In this document: piece by piece, positions 1-8,076 of the stretch
How positions within the stretch are numbered: position 1 is the stretch's first letter
Layout: each line of letters opens with the position of its first letter
Assembly (NCBI GenBank): GCA_039812545.1
Contig: JBDIAR010000004.1
Coordinates: 1 to 39,079, forward strand
From: JBDIAR01 sp039812545
GTDB lineage: Bacteria; Actinomycetota; Actinomycetes; Actinomycetales; Dermatophilaceae
Reading direction: 5' to 3'
DNA length: 39,079 nucleotides
Notes under the pieces: model-generated
Told to the model about the DNA's origin: nothing
Database searches by the model: none
Seen by the model: the letters and a program-made list of their open reading frames with translations, nothing else
Position numbers and translations under genes: made by a program

Positions 1-105
1 CCGACCTTCGCGCGCCGTCGCCCAGGAGCGGCAGCACCGACCGGGCCGCCCGGCCCCGCACCGCCCGGGCGGCACCGGCCGCACCCCGGCGCCGGCGTCC
101 TCGCC

Positions 106-111
106 TAGGTT
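106..111 (+). promoter_or_regulatory. Putative -10 hexamer for a leaderless transcript
   Basis: TAGGTT ends six bases before the GTG start at 118, and no Shine-Dalgarno sequence lies in between. This is the geometry of an actinobacterial leaderless mRNA, where the start codon is at or next to +1. No convincing -35 is seen. The same arrangement recurs at 9546, 15754 and 19226. Confidence 0.4.
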
Positions 112-117
112 GGTCCC

Positions 118-3100
118 GTGAAGCTGACCTTCAGCCTGCGCAGCGGTGACCGCGAGGTCGATCTGGTCGCGACCACCGACGCCACCGCCGTCGTCGGCGA
201 CCTGGCCACCCACCTGGCACTCGCCGACCCCGCCCGCGCGAGCGGCTCCGCAGGAGCGTCGTCGGCATACCGGCATACGCCCAAGCAGCCCGGCGACGGA
301 CCGCAACGCCCGACGCTGACGCTGGCCCTGGTCGACCAGGGAATGCGGGCCCTGGACGCCCGCGACACCATCGCCGAGTCCGGGCTCCGCTCCGGGGTCC
401 GGGTCGCCGTCGTACCCGCCGGCCAGTCCTTCGTGGACCGGGGCGCCGCGACCGCCACCGCGGTGGTCGTCGCTGGTCCGGATGCCGGTCGGGAGTTCCC
501 GCTCGCCCGGGGCAGCGCCTATATCGGCCGCGAGCGCGGCTGCGACGTGCTGCTCACCGACCAGTCCGTCTCGCGCCGGCACGCGCGCCTGGTCGTCGCC
601 GAAACCGTCGAGATCGTGGACCTCGGCAGCGCGAACGGGGTGACCGTCGGCGGCGAACAGGTGTCCCGGGTGGTCGTCAAACCGGGCGACGTCCTGCAGA
701 TCGGCGACACCGAACTCGAAATCCGGGTCCACGACCACGCCGGCGCGGTGGTCGGCGGCGAGGCCGGGGCGGTCGCGTTCTCCCGGTCCCCGCGGATCGC
801 GCCGGTCTACCCCGGGGTCACGCACCAGGTTCCCGAACTGCCCGAGAAGGGAAAGGCCCAGCCGTTCCCGTGGATCATGATGGCCGTCCCGCTGCTGATG
901 GCCGTCGTGATGTTCCAGATCAGCGGCGGCAACTGGTTCTCGGTGATCTTCATGGCGATGATGCCGCTGATGATCGTCGGGACCTGGTGGGACAGCCGCC
1001 GGGCCTCAGAGCGGGACTACCGGACGGCGATGGCCGAGTTCCGTGAGGACCTGGCCACCCTCGTCGACCGGATCCGAGGCGATCTGGCCACCGAGGGCGA
1101 GGTGCGTCGCGGCGAACTGCCCGCCGTGCAGGACTGTCTGGCGGCGATCCGACAGCGCGGGCCGCTGCTGTGGACCAGACGTCGCGGCGATCCGGGGTTC
1201 CTCGAAGTGCGGCTGGGTCTGGGCACGATGCCGTCCCGCTCGACGATCAAATTGCCCGCCGTGGGTCGCGCGAAGGCCAAGGCTTGGCTTGAGGTCTCCG
1301 ATCAACTGGCCGGTCTGCAGGTGGTCCCCGACGTTCCTGTCCCGGGCGAACCCCTCCAGCACGGTGCGATCGGCGTCTGCGGGCCGCGGCCGTCGGCCTT
1401 GGCGACCGCCCGAGCGCTGGTCTTGCAGCTCGCCGCATTGCACTCGCCCGCCGATGTCGTGATCTGCGGTTTCGCGGCGGCCGCATCGGCTCGCGACTGG
1501 GATTTCCTCAAGTGGCTGCCGCACGCGATGTCACCCTACTCGCCGTTGGCGGTTCGGCATCTGGCGACGACCGCGCCGATGTGCAACGCGCTGGCCGACG
1601 CCTTGGAGGAGGTGCTGGTCGCCGCCGACGCGCCCTCGGCATACCCTCGCCCGAGCATCGTGGTCCTCGTCGAACCCGACGCTCCCATCGCCCGCTCCCG
1701 GCTGGTCCAATTGGCCGAACGCGGAGCTCCGCACGGCATCGTCGTGGTCTGGATCGCCGCCTCGCAGGCCCAGCTGCCCGCCGCGTGCCGCACCTTCCTC
1801 AGCCTGGGCGACATTGTCGTCGCGGCGGATTCGCCCGGGACCCTCGTCGACCGGGGTGCGGTTGGAGGTCCGGGTGCCGGTATGCCGGGGGCCGAGTCCG
1901 CGGGCGCCGTCGGCTATGTCCACCTCGCCGAAGTCGTCACACCCGTCTTGATCGAGACCGTCACGGCCGCCGAAGCGCTCGCGGCGGCCCGACGGCTCGC
2001 CCCGGTCGTCGACTCCGGCGTCCCGATCGACGACGCCTCGGATCTGCCGCGATCGGTATCCCTGGCCGCCCTCGCCGGCGCCGACCTGCTCTCCTCCGCC
2101 GACGCGGTGCTCGACCGCTGGAGCGAATCGCGCTCCATCTTGACCGGCCCCCGGGCCCCCGACGTCCTGCCCCACAAAGCCGCCAGCTTGCGGGCGGTGG
2201 TGGGACAGAGCTCGGTCGGCGTCTACTCCATCGACATCCGCACCGACGGCCCGCACGCGCTGGTCGGCGGCACGACCGGTGCGGGCAAGTCCGAACTCCT
2301 GCAGGCCTGGATCCTCGGGATGGCCCTGGCGCACTCGCCGCAGCGGGTCACCTTTCTGCTGGTGGACTACAAGGGCGGGTCGGCGTTCCGCGACTGCGTC
2401 CGTCTGCCGCATACGGTCGGGCTGGTCACCGACCTCTCGCCGCACCTGGTGCGCCGGGCACTCGCGTCGCTGTCCGCCGAATTGCGTTACCGGGAGCACC
2501 TGCTGGCCCGCCACAAGGCCAAGGACCTGGTCGAGTTGGAGCGTCGTGGCGAGGTCGACGCGCCGCCCAGCCTGATCATCGTGGTGGACGAATTCGCCGC
2601 CCTGGTGCAGGAGGTCCCCGAATTCGTCGACGGCGTGGTCAATGTCGCGCAACGCGGCCGGTCGCTCGGGCTGCACCTCATCCTGGCGACTCAACGTCCC
2701 GCGGGTGTCATCAAGGACAACCTGCGCGCCAACACCAACCTGCGAATCGCCTTGCGAATGGCCGACGAATCCGACTCCGACGACGTCCTCGGCTCGCGCG
2801 ACGCGGCCTATTTCGATCCGGCACTGCCAGGACGGGCGATGAGCAAGACCGGACCGGGGCGCCTGGTCCCCTTCCAGGCCGGGTATGCCGGTGGCTGGAC
2901 TTCCGAGGTCGCCCCGCCGGCGGACGTGCTTGTGGAAACCCTGGTGTTCGGGCCGAGCGTGACCTGGGAGGTGCCGGACGATTCGCGGGGCGCGACCGAA
3001 CAGGCCGACCCGGGGCCGACCGACATCCAGCGCCTGGTCGCCTCGATCGGCACCGCACACGGTGTGGCCCAGTTGCCGATTCCCCGCAAGCCGTGGCTGC

Positions 3101-4620
3101 CCGACCTCGGGCAGCTCTACGACTTGGCCCAATTGCCCACGCGCCGTAGCGACGACGAACTCGTGTTCGGCGTGGCGGACGACCCCGACAACCAGGACCA
3201 GCCGGTCGTCTCGTTCCGCCCCGACAAGGAGGGCAACCTCGCGATCTACGGCGCCTCCGGGTCGGGCAAGTCCGCTCTCCTGCGAACCCTCGCCCTGGCG
3301 GCCGGGTTCACCGTCGAGGGCGGCCCGTGTCAGGTCTACGGGCTGGACTTCGGCAACCGCGGCCTGGCGATGCTCGACGACCTCCCGCACGTCGGCTCCA
3401 TCGTCGCCGGCAACGACCCCGAACGCGTCTCCCGCCTGCTCTCCTTCCTGCGCGAGACGATCGACGAACGGGCCGTGCGGTATTCGCGGGCCAGCGCCTC
3501 CACGATCAGCGAATACCGCCGGTTGGCGGGCCGACCCGACGAAGCCCGCATCCTGGTCCTGATCGACAATATGACGGCGTTCCGCCAGGCATACGAGGTG
3601 GGTTCGCGGTACCGCACCCTGGATCTGTTGGCATCATTGGCCGCCGACGGCCGTCCCGTCGGGGTGCATTTCGTCGTGGCCGCCGATCAACGAGCCGGTA
3701 TGCCGTCCAATCTCGCCGCTGCCTTCTCCCGGCGGGTGGTGCTGCGGATGGCGACCGTCGAGGACTACCTCGTGTTCGGCCTCCCGATGGACGTCCTGAC
3801 TCTGAATTCGCCTGCGGGACGTGGACTTTTCGGTGATGTCGAGGTGCAGTGCGCAGTGCTCGGCGGCTCCGCCGACGTCACCCTGCAGTCCCGGGCGGTG
3901 ACGGCGTTCGGCGAGGCACTGGTCCGCGCCGGCGTCGCACCGGCCCCACCGATCCGCTCGCTCGTCGAATCCGTCGCGCTGGACGACCTGCCCGTCGACG
4001 TCGGCGGTATGCCGGTGCTCGGCGTCGCGTCGTCCTCGCTGGCACCGATCGGGTTCATGCCGCGCGGAAGTTTCGTGGTGATCGGGCCCTCCGGGTCGGG
4101 TCGGACGACGGCGATGGCGACGATGGCGACCGCGTTGCGGCGCTGGTCGGGCGCCGGCGAACTGTTCTTGTTGACCCCGCGAGCCGGCGGATTCCTCGGC
4201 CGGCTGGGGGTGTTCACCGAGGTCGCGGCCGGGCCGGATCAGTGCGACGAGTTGGCCGGGCGGCTGCTCGACCGCCTCGCGACCGGGGCGAGCGCACCCA
4301 TGGCGGTGTTCGTCGAGCGGGCCGACGACGTCTTGGCCACGGCCACCGAATCGCTCATCGCGGCACTGGCGAAGGCCCTCGTCGATGCCGAACAATTCGT
4401 TGTGGCCGAAGGCGATACGACGCTGTTCGCCTCGAACTACGGGTTCGCCGCGGTGTTGAAGACCTCGCGCACCGGCCTGGCGCTGCACCCGGAGGGCAAC
4501 GAGGGCACCATCGTCTTCAAGGCCGACCTGCCCGGCCTGAACCGCGCCGAAACCCCGCCCGGCCGCGGCTTCCTCGTCGTCCAGGGCAAGATCGAACTCA
4601 TCCAAACCGCCCGCACCTGA
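118..4620 (+). CDS. Type VII secretion ATPase, EssC/EccC family, with FHA domain
   Basis: This is the membrane-bound motor of a type VII (WXG100) secretion system. Residues 1-100 look like a small ubiquitin-like or divergent first regulatory domain. An FHA domain follows at about 115-205, with the phosphopeptide-binding signatures IGRERG, SRRHARL and GSANGV. Two hydrophobic segments at about 250-290 should anchor it. Three FtsK/SpoIIIE-type ATPase domains follow. The first has Walker A GGTTGAGKS near 717 and Walker B IIVVDEF near 818. The second has GASGSGKS near 1044 with a weakened Walker B (LVLIDN). The third has GPSGSGRT near 1322, where Lys is replaced by Arg. Known family members use the first domain for catalysis and the later ones for substrate binding and regulation. 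The FHA-ATPase layout resembles Firmicutes YukB/EssC more than mycobacterial EccC. The start is GTG with no ribosome binding site, consistent with a leaderless message. The WXG100 genes downstream support the assignment. Confidence 0.9.
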   Translation: MKLTFSLRSGDREVDLVATTDATAVVGDLATHLALADPARASGSAGASSAYRHTPKQPGDGPQRPTLTLALVDQGMRALDARDTIAESGLRSGVRVAVVPAGQSFVDRGAATATAVVVAGPDAGREFPLARGSAYIGRERGCDVLLTDQSVSRRHARLVVAETVEIVDLGSANGVTVGGEQVSRVVVKPGDVLQIGDTELEIRVHDHAGAVVGGEAGAVAFSRSPRIAPVYPGVTHQVPELPEKGKAQPFPWIMMAVPLLMAVVMFQISGGNWFSVIFMAMMPLMIVGTWWDSRRASERDYRTAMAEFREDLATLVDRIRGDLATEGEVRRGELPAVQDCLAAIRQRGPLLWTRRRGDPGFLEVRLGLGTMPSRSTIKLPAVGRAKAKAWLEVSDQLAGLQVVPDVPVPGEPLQHGAIGVCGPRPSALATARALVLQLAALHSPADVVICGFAAAASARDWDFLKWLPHAMSPYSPLAVRHLATTAPMCNALADALEEVLVAADAPSAYPRPSIVVLVEPDAPIARSRLVQLAERGAPHGIVVVWIAASQAQLPAACRTFLSLGDIVVAADSPGTLVDRGAVGGPGAGMPGAESAGAVGYVHLAEVVTPVLIETVTAAEALAAARRLAPVVDSGVPIDDASDLPRSVSLAALAGADLLSSADAVLDRWSESRSILTGPRAPDVLPHKAASLRAVVGQSSVGVYSIDIRTDGPHALVGGTTGAGKSELLQAWILGMALAHSPQRVTFLLVDYKGGSAFRDCVRLPHTVGLVTDLSPHLVRRALASLSAELRYREHLLARHKAKDLVELERRGEVDAPPSLIIVVDEFAALVQEVPEFVDGVVNVAQRGRSLGLHLILATQRPAGVIKDNLRANTNLRIALRMADESDSDDVLGSRDAAYFDPALPGRAMSKTGPGRLVPFQAGYAGGWTSEVAPPADVLVETLVFGPSVTWEVPDDSRGATEQADPGPTDIQRLVASIGTAHGVAQLPIPRKPWLPDLGQLYDLAQLPTRRSDDELVFGVADDPDNQDQPVVSFRPDKEGNLAIYGASGSGKSALLRTLALAAGFTVEGGPCQVYGLDFGNRGLAMLDDLPHVGSIVAGNDPERVSRLLSFLRETIDERAVRYSRASASTISEYRRLAGRPDEARILVLIDNMTAFRQAYEVGSRYRTLDLLASLAADGRPVGVHFVVAADQRAGMPSNLAAAFSRRVVLRMATVEDYLVFGLPMDVLTLNSPAGRGLFGDVEVQCAVLGGSADVTLQSRAVTAFGEALVRAGVAPAPPIRSLVESVALDDLPVDVGGMPVLGVASSSLAPIGFMPRGSFVVIGPSGSGRTTAMATMATALRRWSGAGELFLLTPRAGGFLGRLGVFTEVAAGPDQCDELAGRLLDRLATGASAPMAVFVERADDVLATATESLIAALAKALVDAEQFVVAEGDTTLFASNYGFAAVLKTSRTGLALHPEGNEGTIVFKADLPGLNRAETPPGRGFLVVQGKIELIQTART

Positions 4621-4699
4621 CCCGCCCGCACCTGACCCGCCCGCCCGGCCACGTCAACCCGTCCCCGACCCGGCCCCGTCAACCCGCCCCACCCACTTC

Positions 4700-4729
4700 G
4701 ACAATTTCGCCCGATCGGGCGAAATTGTC
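4700..4729. repeat. Perfect 30-base palindrome, copy 1 of 3
   Basis: Both halves are perfectly complementary around CGATCG (half-site GACAATTTCGCCCGA). It shares its centre, CGCCCGATCGGGCG, with copies 2 and 3. It could be an operator, a hairpin that ends or attenuates transcription, or a repeat family. No T-run follows. Confidence 0.8.
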
Positions 4730-4753
4730 TCCCCCACAACGTTTTCCGACCCC

Positions 4754-4777
4754 AAAATCGCCCGATCGGGCGAAATT
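4754..4777. repeat. Palindrome copy 2 of 3
   Basis: Perfect inverted arms TCGCCCGA/TCGGGCGA occupy 4758-4773. The outer A/T-rich flanks (AAAA on the left, AATT on the right) match only partly. It looks like a hybrid of copies 1 and 3, carrying the left flank of copy 3 and the right flank of copy 1. Confidence 0.75.
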
Positions 4778-4802
4778 GCACCCCCGCCCACCCGTCGCGA
4801 CC

Positions 4803-4832
4803 GACAAAATCGCCCGATTGGGCGATTTTGTC
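4803..4832. repeat. Near-perfect 30-base palindrome, copy 3 of 3
   Basis: The half-site GACAAAATCGCCCGA is matched on the other arm with a single mismatch near the centre (ATTG in place of ATCG). Length and outer GACA/TGTC ends equal those of copy 1. Confidence 0.8.
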
Positions 4833-4876
4833 AGAACGCCTAGACCCCCAGAACGCCCAGACCCCCAGAACGCCCC
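4832..4876. repeat. 17-base tandem repeat, about 2.6 copies
   Basis: The unit CAGAACGCCYAGACCCC is repeated head to tail directly after palindrome copy 3. The second unit differs by one base and the third is truncated. Confidence 0.75.
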
Positions 4877-5089
4877 CACCACCCCCGGCGCGGACCGCAC
4901 ACCGATGGGGAGTTCTCCCCATCGACGCACCGGCATACCCGACGTAGCGTTTCTCTCAGCGGGGGAGGGAACGGCAACGAATCCCGAACCCTCTCACCGA
5001 AGCACACGGGGGGCAACCGGCACCGAGCGCCGGTCCCACAACCATCAGTCTGGGGCCCATAGCGGCACCCACCACGGAAGGAGCAGGAC

Positions 5090-5365
5090 ATGGCGTGGGT
5101 CGGCATGAACGACACCGAAGTCAAGGCTCAGGGCGGCATCCTCCAGCAGCAGTCCGACGCGGTCGGCACGCTGATCGGCAAGATCGACGGGGAGATCGCC
5201 AACCTCAAGTCGATCTGGGCCGGCGAGGACTCGGTCCAGTTCGAGAAGGAATGGAACGGCACGCACAAGGGCGAACTGCAGAAGATCAAGCAGATGCTGC
5301 ACGCGATGTCGCAGAAGATCGACACCGAGGTCAAGCAGCAGCAGGACACCTCCAAGGCCTACTGA
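5090..5365 (+). CDS. WXG100 family type VII secretion substrate
   Basis: This 91-residue protein has the size of the WXG100 (ESAT-6/CFP-10) family. It should form a helical hairpin: two amphipathic helices joined by a turn with Trp-Ala-Gly in SIWAGED, near residue 43. Such proteins are exported as homo- or heterodimers by the type VII ATPase. The start at 5090 is supported by GGAAGGAG at 5076-5083. A later in-frame ATG at 5105 would remove the N terminus and lacks a comparable site. The gene is followed 49 bases later by a second WXG100 gene, probably its co-transcribed partner. There is no obvious C-terminal YxxxD/E export signal. Confidence 0.9.
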   Translation: MAWVGMNDTEVKAQGGILQQQSDAVGTLIGKIDGEIANLKSIWAGEDSVQFEKEWNGTHKGELQKIKQMLHAMSQKIDTEVKQQQDTSKAY

Positions 5366-5414
5366 CGGCCGGCCCAGCACCGCCAGACCAGAACTTCACG
5401 AAAGGATTCACATC

Positions 5415-5687
5415 ATGGCTGTTTACGCCAAGGGCATGGACGTCGAGGCCGTCAACTCCTCGGCCGGCAAGCTCGACGGTTTCAAGGGTGAGCTCACCAA
5501 GATCCAGAGCACCGTTGACGGGGCCGTCGGCAAGATCAAGAGCTCCTGGGGCGGTCACGACGCCGACCAGTTCCAGTCCGACTGGAACAAGTCGAAGACC
5601 TCGGTTCAGGCCGCGATCGACGCCCTGAAGACGATGGCCGACAAGTGCCGCACCAACGCGGCGGCGCAGAAGTCCACGTCCGCCTGA
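5415..5687 (+). CDS. WXG100 family type VII secretion substrate, second copy
   Basis: This 90-residue WXG100 protein carries Trp-Gly-Gly in the turn (KSSWGGHD, near residue 45) between two predicted amphipathic helices. It is similar in size to its upstream neighbour but clearly diverged, as expected for a heterodimer pair or two parallel substrates. AAAGGA upstream of the ATG is a good ribosome binding site. The terminator at 5727-5770 closes this two-gene unit. The assignment rests on length, the WXG motif, helix-friendly composition and the type VII ATPase upstream. Confidence 0.9.
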   Translation: MAVYAKGMDVEAVNSSAGKLDGFKGELTKIQSTVDGAVGKIKSSWGGHDADQFQSDWNKSKTSVQAAIDALKTMADKCRTNAAAQKSTSA

Positions 5688-5726
5688 GCGGGGGATCCCG
5701 GCCCGGGGCAGGTCGGGACGCACGAC

Positions 5727-5774
5727 AAGCCGGCAGCGGCGACTCCTCCCGGAGCCGCCGCTGCCGGCTTTTCC
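5727..5774 (+). terminator. Intrinsic terminator after the WXG100 pair
   Basis: A 20-base stem (5727-5746 with 5751-5770, one mismatch) and a four-base loop are followed by TTTT inside GGCTTTTCC. The hairpin is very GC-rich and sits just past the second WXG100 stop codon. Confidence 0.85.
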
Positions 5775-5851
5775 GGCGCACACCGGCATACTGGCGCCCA
5801 GGAGATCCAGACAGATTCAGGGTCGTCAAACCACGGGGGTATGCCGTCACC

Positions 5852-6982
5852 ATGTCGTACTGTCCGCGCTGTGGCCGTGCCGTCGACGCCGCAGATGCCT
5901 TCTGCCGCAGTTGCGGCGGGCGACTCGAGCCCGTCCCGTCCGACGCGCCACCCACCGAACGATTCCCCGCCGTCCCGCCACCCGAGCCGACGCCACCCGA
6001 GCCGACGCCACCAACCGCCCCGCCACCGGCCCCGACGCCCCCCACCCAGACCATCGGCGCCGTCCCGCCGGCTCCGGCGGCCCCGAAGACCGAGGATGTC
6101 CCGCTCGGCAAGGAACGCGTCGAGGTGGCCGGCACCGGGTTCACCTGGCCCACCCCGGACCGTACGCTCACCGTCGCCGGACAGCGCCTCCCGATGGATC
6201 TGCTGGCGGTCGCGGCCATCTACGCGATCGGGGCACTGTGGCTGGCGTTCTCCCTCGTCGACGCCCTCCGGCTGCTGCCCGGGGCGCTCGGCGGACTGTT
6301 CTCCGCCAGCCCGTTCACGTACCTGTTCTCCGTCGTCGTCCTCTGGCTCGTCGTCATCGCCACGTATGCCGTCGTCGGCTTCGGCGCGGTCGCCTACCTT
6401 CTCGTGCGCCGAGATCCGGTCGCCCGCGGACTCTCCGTCGTGGTGACCGGCGTCCTGCTGGCCTCCGCGGTCCTCGGCGAGCAGCGCAAGTCACCAATCC
6501 TGTTCGCCCTGCTCATCCTGGCCGCCGCCTCCTCCGCCGTCCTCTACCTCTCGCCCTGGGTGAACCGCGCCTTCGCCGAATCCCCCCGCCACCGTGACCG
6601 ACCGGGCCCCGTCACGGTCTCGCTCGTGCTGCACCTGGCGTGGTATTCGTTCCTTGCCTGCCTGGCCCTGCTCATGCTTATCGGTGTGCGGTTCGGGACG
6701 ACCCTCGGGTTCAGTTGGTTCTTGGGCATGTTCGCGTATGCCGGTGCCTGCTTCCTCGCCCGCCAGGGTTACCTCGCGCTGCGCCGGGGCCCGAACCGCG
6801 GCGAACGGCTGCGCCTGGCCGCGGCCGCCGGCCTGATGCTGGTCGGGGCGGTCCTCGCCTCCGGCAGCTTCTCGGCGGTCCTGGTCCTGGCTCTCGCACT
6901 CAACCTGCCGCTGTGGTTGCCGCCGTCGGCGCGTCGCTGGTTCGGTGATGCCCAGCCGGACCTGGCCGCCTTCCTGCGCTGA
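5852..6982 (+). CDS. Zinc-ribbon multi-pass membrane protein
   Basis: This 376-residue protein starts MSYCPRCGR. Four Cys in two Cys-x2-Cys pairs (CPRC and CRSC) form an N-terminal zinc ribbon. A Pro-rich linker (about residues 30-90) follows, with repeats of the form PPEPTPPEPTPP. The rest is strongly hydrophobic, with about seven membrane segments. The ATG at 5852 is preferred because the zinc ribbon starts there; the reading frame is open further upstream but runs through the terminator. The specific function is unknown. Proteins with this layout are common near type VII and stress genes in actinobacteria, and the adjacency may be functional or accidental. Confidence 0.7.
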   Translation: MSYCPRCGRAVDAADAFCRSCGGRLEPVPSDAPPTERFPAVPPPEPTPPEPTPPTAPPPAPTPPTQTIGAVPPAPAAPKTEDVPLGKERVEVAGTGFTWPTPDRTLTVAGQRLPMDLLAVAAIYAIGALWLAFSLVDALRLLPGALGGLFSASPFTYLFSVVVLWLVVIATYAVVGFGAVAYLLVRRDPVARGLSVVVTGVLLASAVLGEQRKSPILFALLILAAASSAVLYLSPWVNRAFAESPRHRDRPGPVTVSLVLHLAWYSFLACLALLMLIGVRFGTTLGFSWFLGMFAYAGACFLARQGYLALRRGPNRGERLRLAAAAGLMLVGAVLASGSFSAVLVLALALNLPLWLPPSARRWFGDAQPDLAAFLR

Positions 6983-7011
6983 CGGACGCGCCGCCCAGCA
7001 GTCCCACGCGG

Positions 7012-8067
7012 TCAGGCGAAGTGGGCCACGATCCGCCGCGCCGCCGGGTCCACCGTCACCGGTCCGCCGTACGGCAGCACCCATTGCGGGCTGGTGTGCC
7101 CGAAGTCGACGTCGAGCGCCACCACCAGGTGGGGTGCATATTCGGCCACCGCCCGCAGGACCGCCTCCCGATGCGCCGCCCGCAGCGCGGCGGCCGTCAC
7201 CGCATCGGGTCGATCGTCGTGATCCCCGGCCGGCGGGCGGCCCCACACCAGGGCCGCAGCCACCTCAAGCAGCCCCCGCTCGCCCAGATTGCGCAGCATC
7301 CGGTAGACCTCTTGCGGGGGCGGGCGTTCCTCGGAGGTCTCCAACAGCAGCACGCACCCGGCATACGCCGAGGCGTCGCGGACGTACCGCCCGGTCGCCA
7401 GGGTCCACTGCAGGATCTCCAGGTTCCCGCCCCAGGTCCGCCCGGAGACGACGCCCGACGGCCCCGACCAGGACCACCCCTCAGCCGGTTCGGCCGGCGC
7501 TTCCTCGACCAGCGCCCGCGGATCGTCCCACCGCAGCCCGACGTCCCGGGTCCGCGCCGGCGCGGTCAGCTCGACCTCACCACCGAACAGCGCCGCCCGC
7601 AGACTCCGATCGTGCTCGGGATCGACGGCCGGCCCGGGACCCACGTGCACCTGCGTCGAACCCCCGTGCACGCCTTCGATCCCGTGGAACCACAGCCAGT
7701 TCAACAGATTCGTGTTGTCGCTGTACCCGACGAACGGTTTCGGATCGGCCTGCATCACCGCCGGGTCCAGATGCCGCAGCACGGTGATCTGGTCGTCGCC
7801 GCCGATGGTCGCCAGCACCGCGCGGATCGACGGATCGGCGAACGCGGCGTGCAGGTCGGCCGCCCGTTCCGCCGGACTCGCCTCGCGCCGGGTCGTCGGG
7901 TACTCCACCGGCTCCAGCCCGTATGCCGTCCGCAGCCGTTCCATCGCCTGCTCGTGGATCGCCGGGAAGTATGCCGGTGCCGGCCAGGAAGGGGACACGA
8001 CGGCCACCCGGTTCCCGCGTCGCACCCGGCGCGGCGTGACCACCTCGTGCCCGGGCAGCGTCACCAC
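7012..8067 (-). CDS. S66 family LD-carboxypeptidase / MccF-like serine peptidase
   Basis: This 351-residue protein has the S66 peptidase signatures. An N-terminal RVAVVSPSWP strand comes first. TIGGDDQITVL and FVGYSDNTNL follow, the latter being the nucleophile-elbow region. The C-terminal segment DFGHTSPQWVLPYGG supplies the catalytic His. Family members either cleave the LD bond of murein tetrapeptides during recycling (LdcA) or cleave nucleotide-peptide antibiotics (MccF). The sequence alone does not decide between them. Translation starts at one of two consecutive GTG codons, nine bases after the serine dehydratase stop, so the two genes are probably one minus-strand operon. Confidence 0.8.
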   Translation of the reverse strand: MVTLPGHEVVTPRRVRRGNRVAVVSPSWPAPAYFPAIHEQAMERLRTAYGLEPVEYPTTRREASPAERAADLHAAFADPSIRAVLATIGGDDQITVLRHLDPAVMQADPKPFVGYSDNTNLLNWLWFHGIEGVHGGSTQVHVGPGPAVDPEHDRSLRAALFGGEVELTAPARTRDVGLRWDDPRALVEEAPAEPAEGWSWSGPSGVVSGRTWGGNLEILQWTLATGRYVRDASAYAGCVLLLETSEERPPPQEVYRMLRNLGERGLLEVAAALVWGRPPAGDHDDRPDAVTAAALRAAHREAVLRAVAEYAPHLVVALDVDFGHTSPQWVLPYGGPVTVDPAARRIVAHFA

Positions 8068-8076
8068 GGCGTCACC

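Larger units (their letters stand above)
4621..5089. other. 469-base gene-free gap with palindromes and tandem repeats
   Basis: This gap separates the secretion ATPase from the WXG100 pair, and no plausible gene lies in it. It holds a duplicated CGCACCTGACCCGCC-like segment at the stop codon, three related palindromes (4700-4832) and a 17-base tandem repeat (4832-4876). A lone TAGCGT at 4945-4950 could be the -10 of the WXG100 promoter, giving a leader of about 130 bases, but no -35 supports it. Confidence 0.7.

Noticed and set aside
1512..3390. Long open frames inside and opposite the secretion ATPase gene
   Set aside because: They are Arg/Pro/Gly-rich shadows produced by high GC content; the coding frame carries FHA and ATPase motifs.
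4700..4832. Palindrome cluster as a CRISPR array
   Set aside because: Only three copies, unequal and imperfect, with spacers of about 25 bases and no cas genes; the units are true palindromes.
5090..5687. Link between the type VII system and RiPP export
   Set aside because: The two regions are 13 kb apart, and the RiPP operon has its own ABC exporter; nothing in the sequence connects them.
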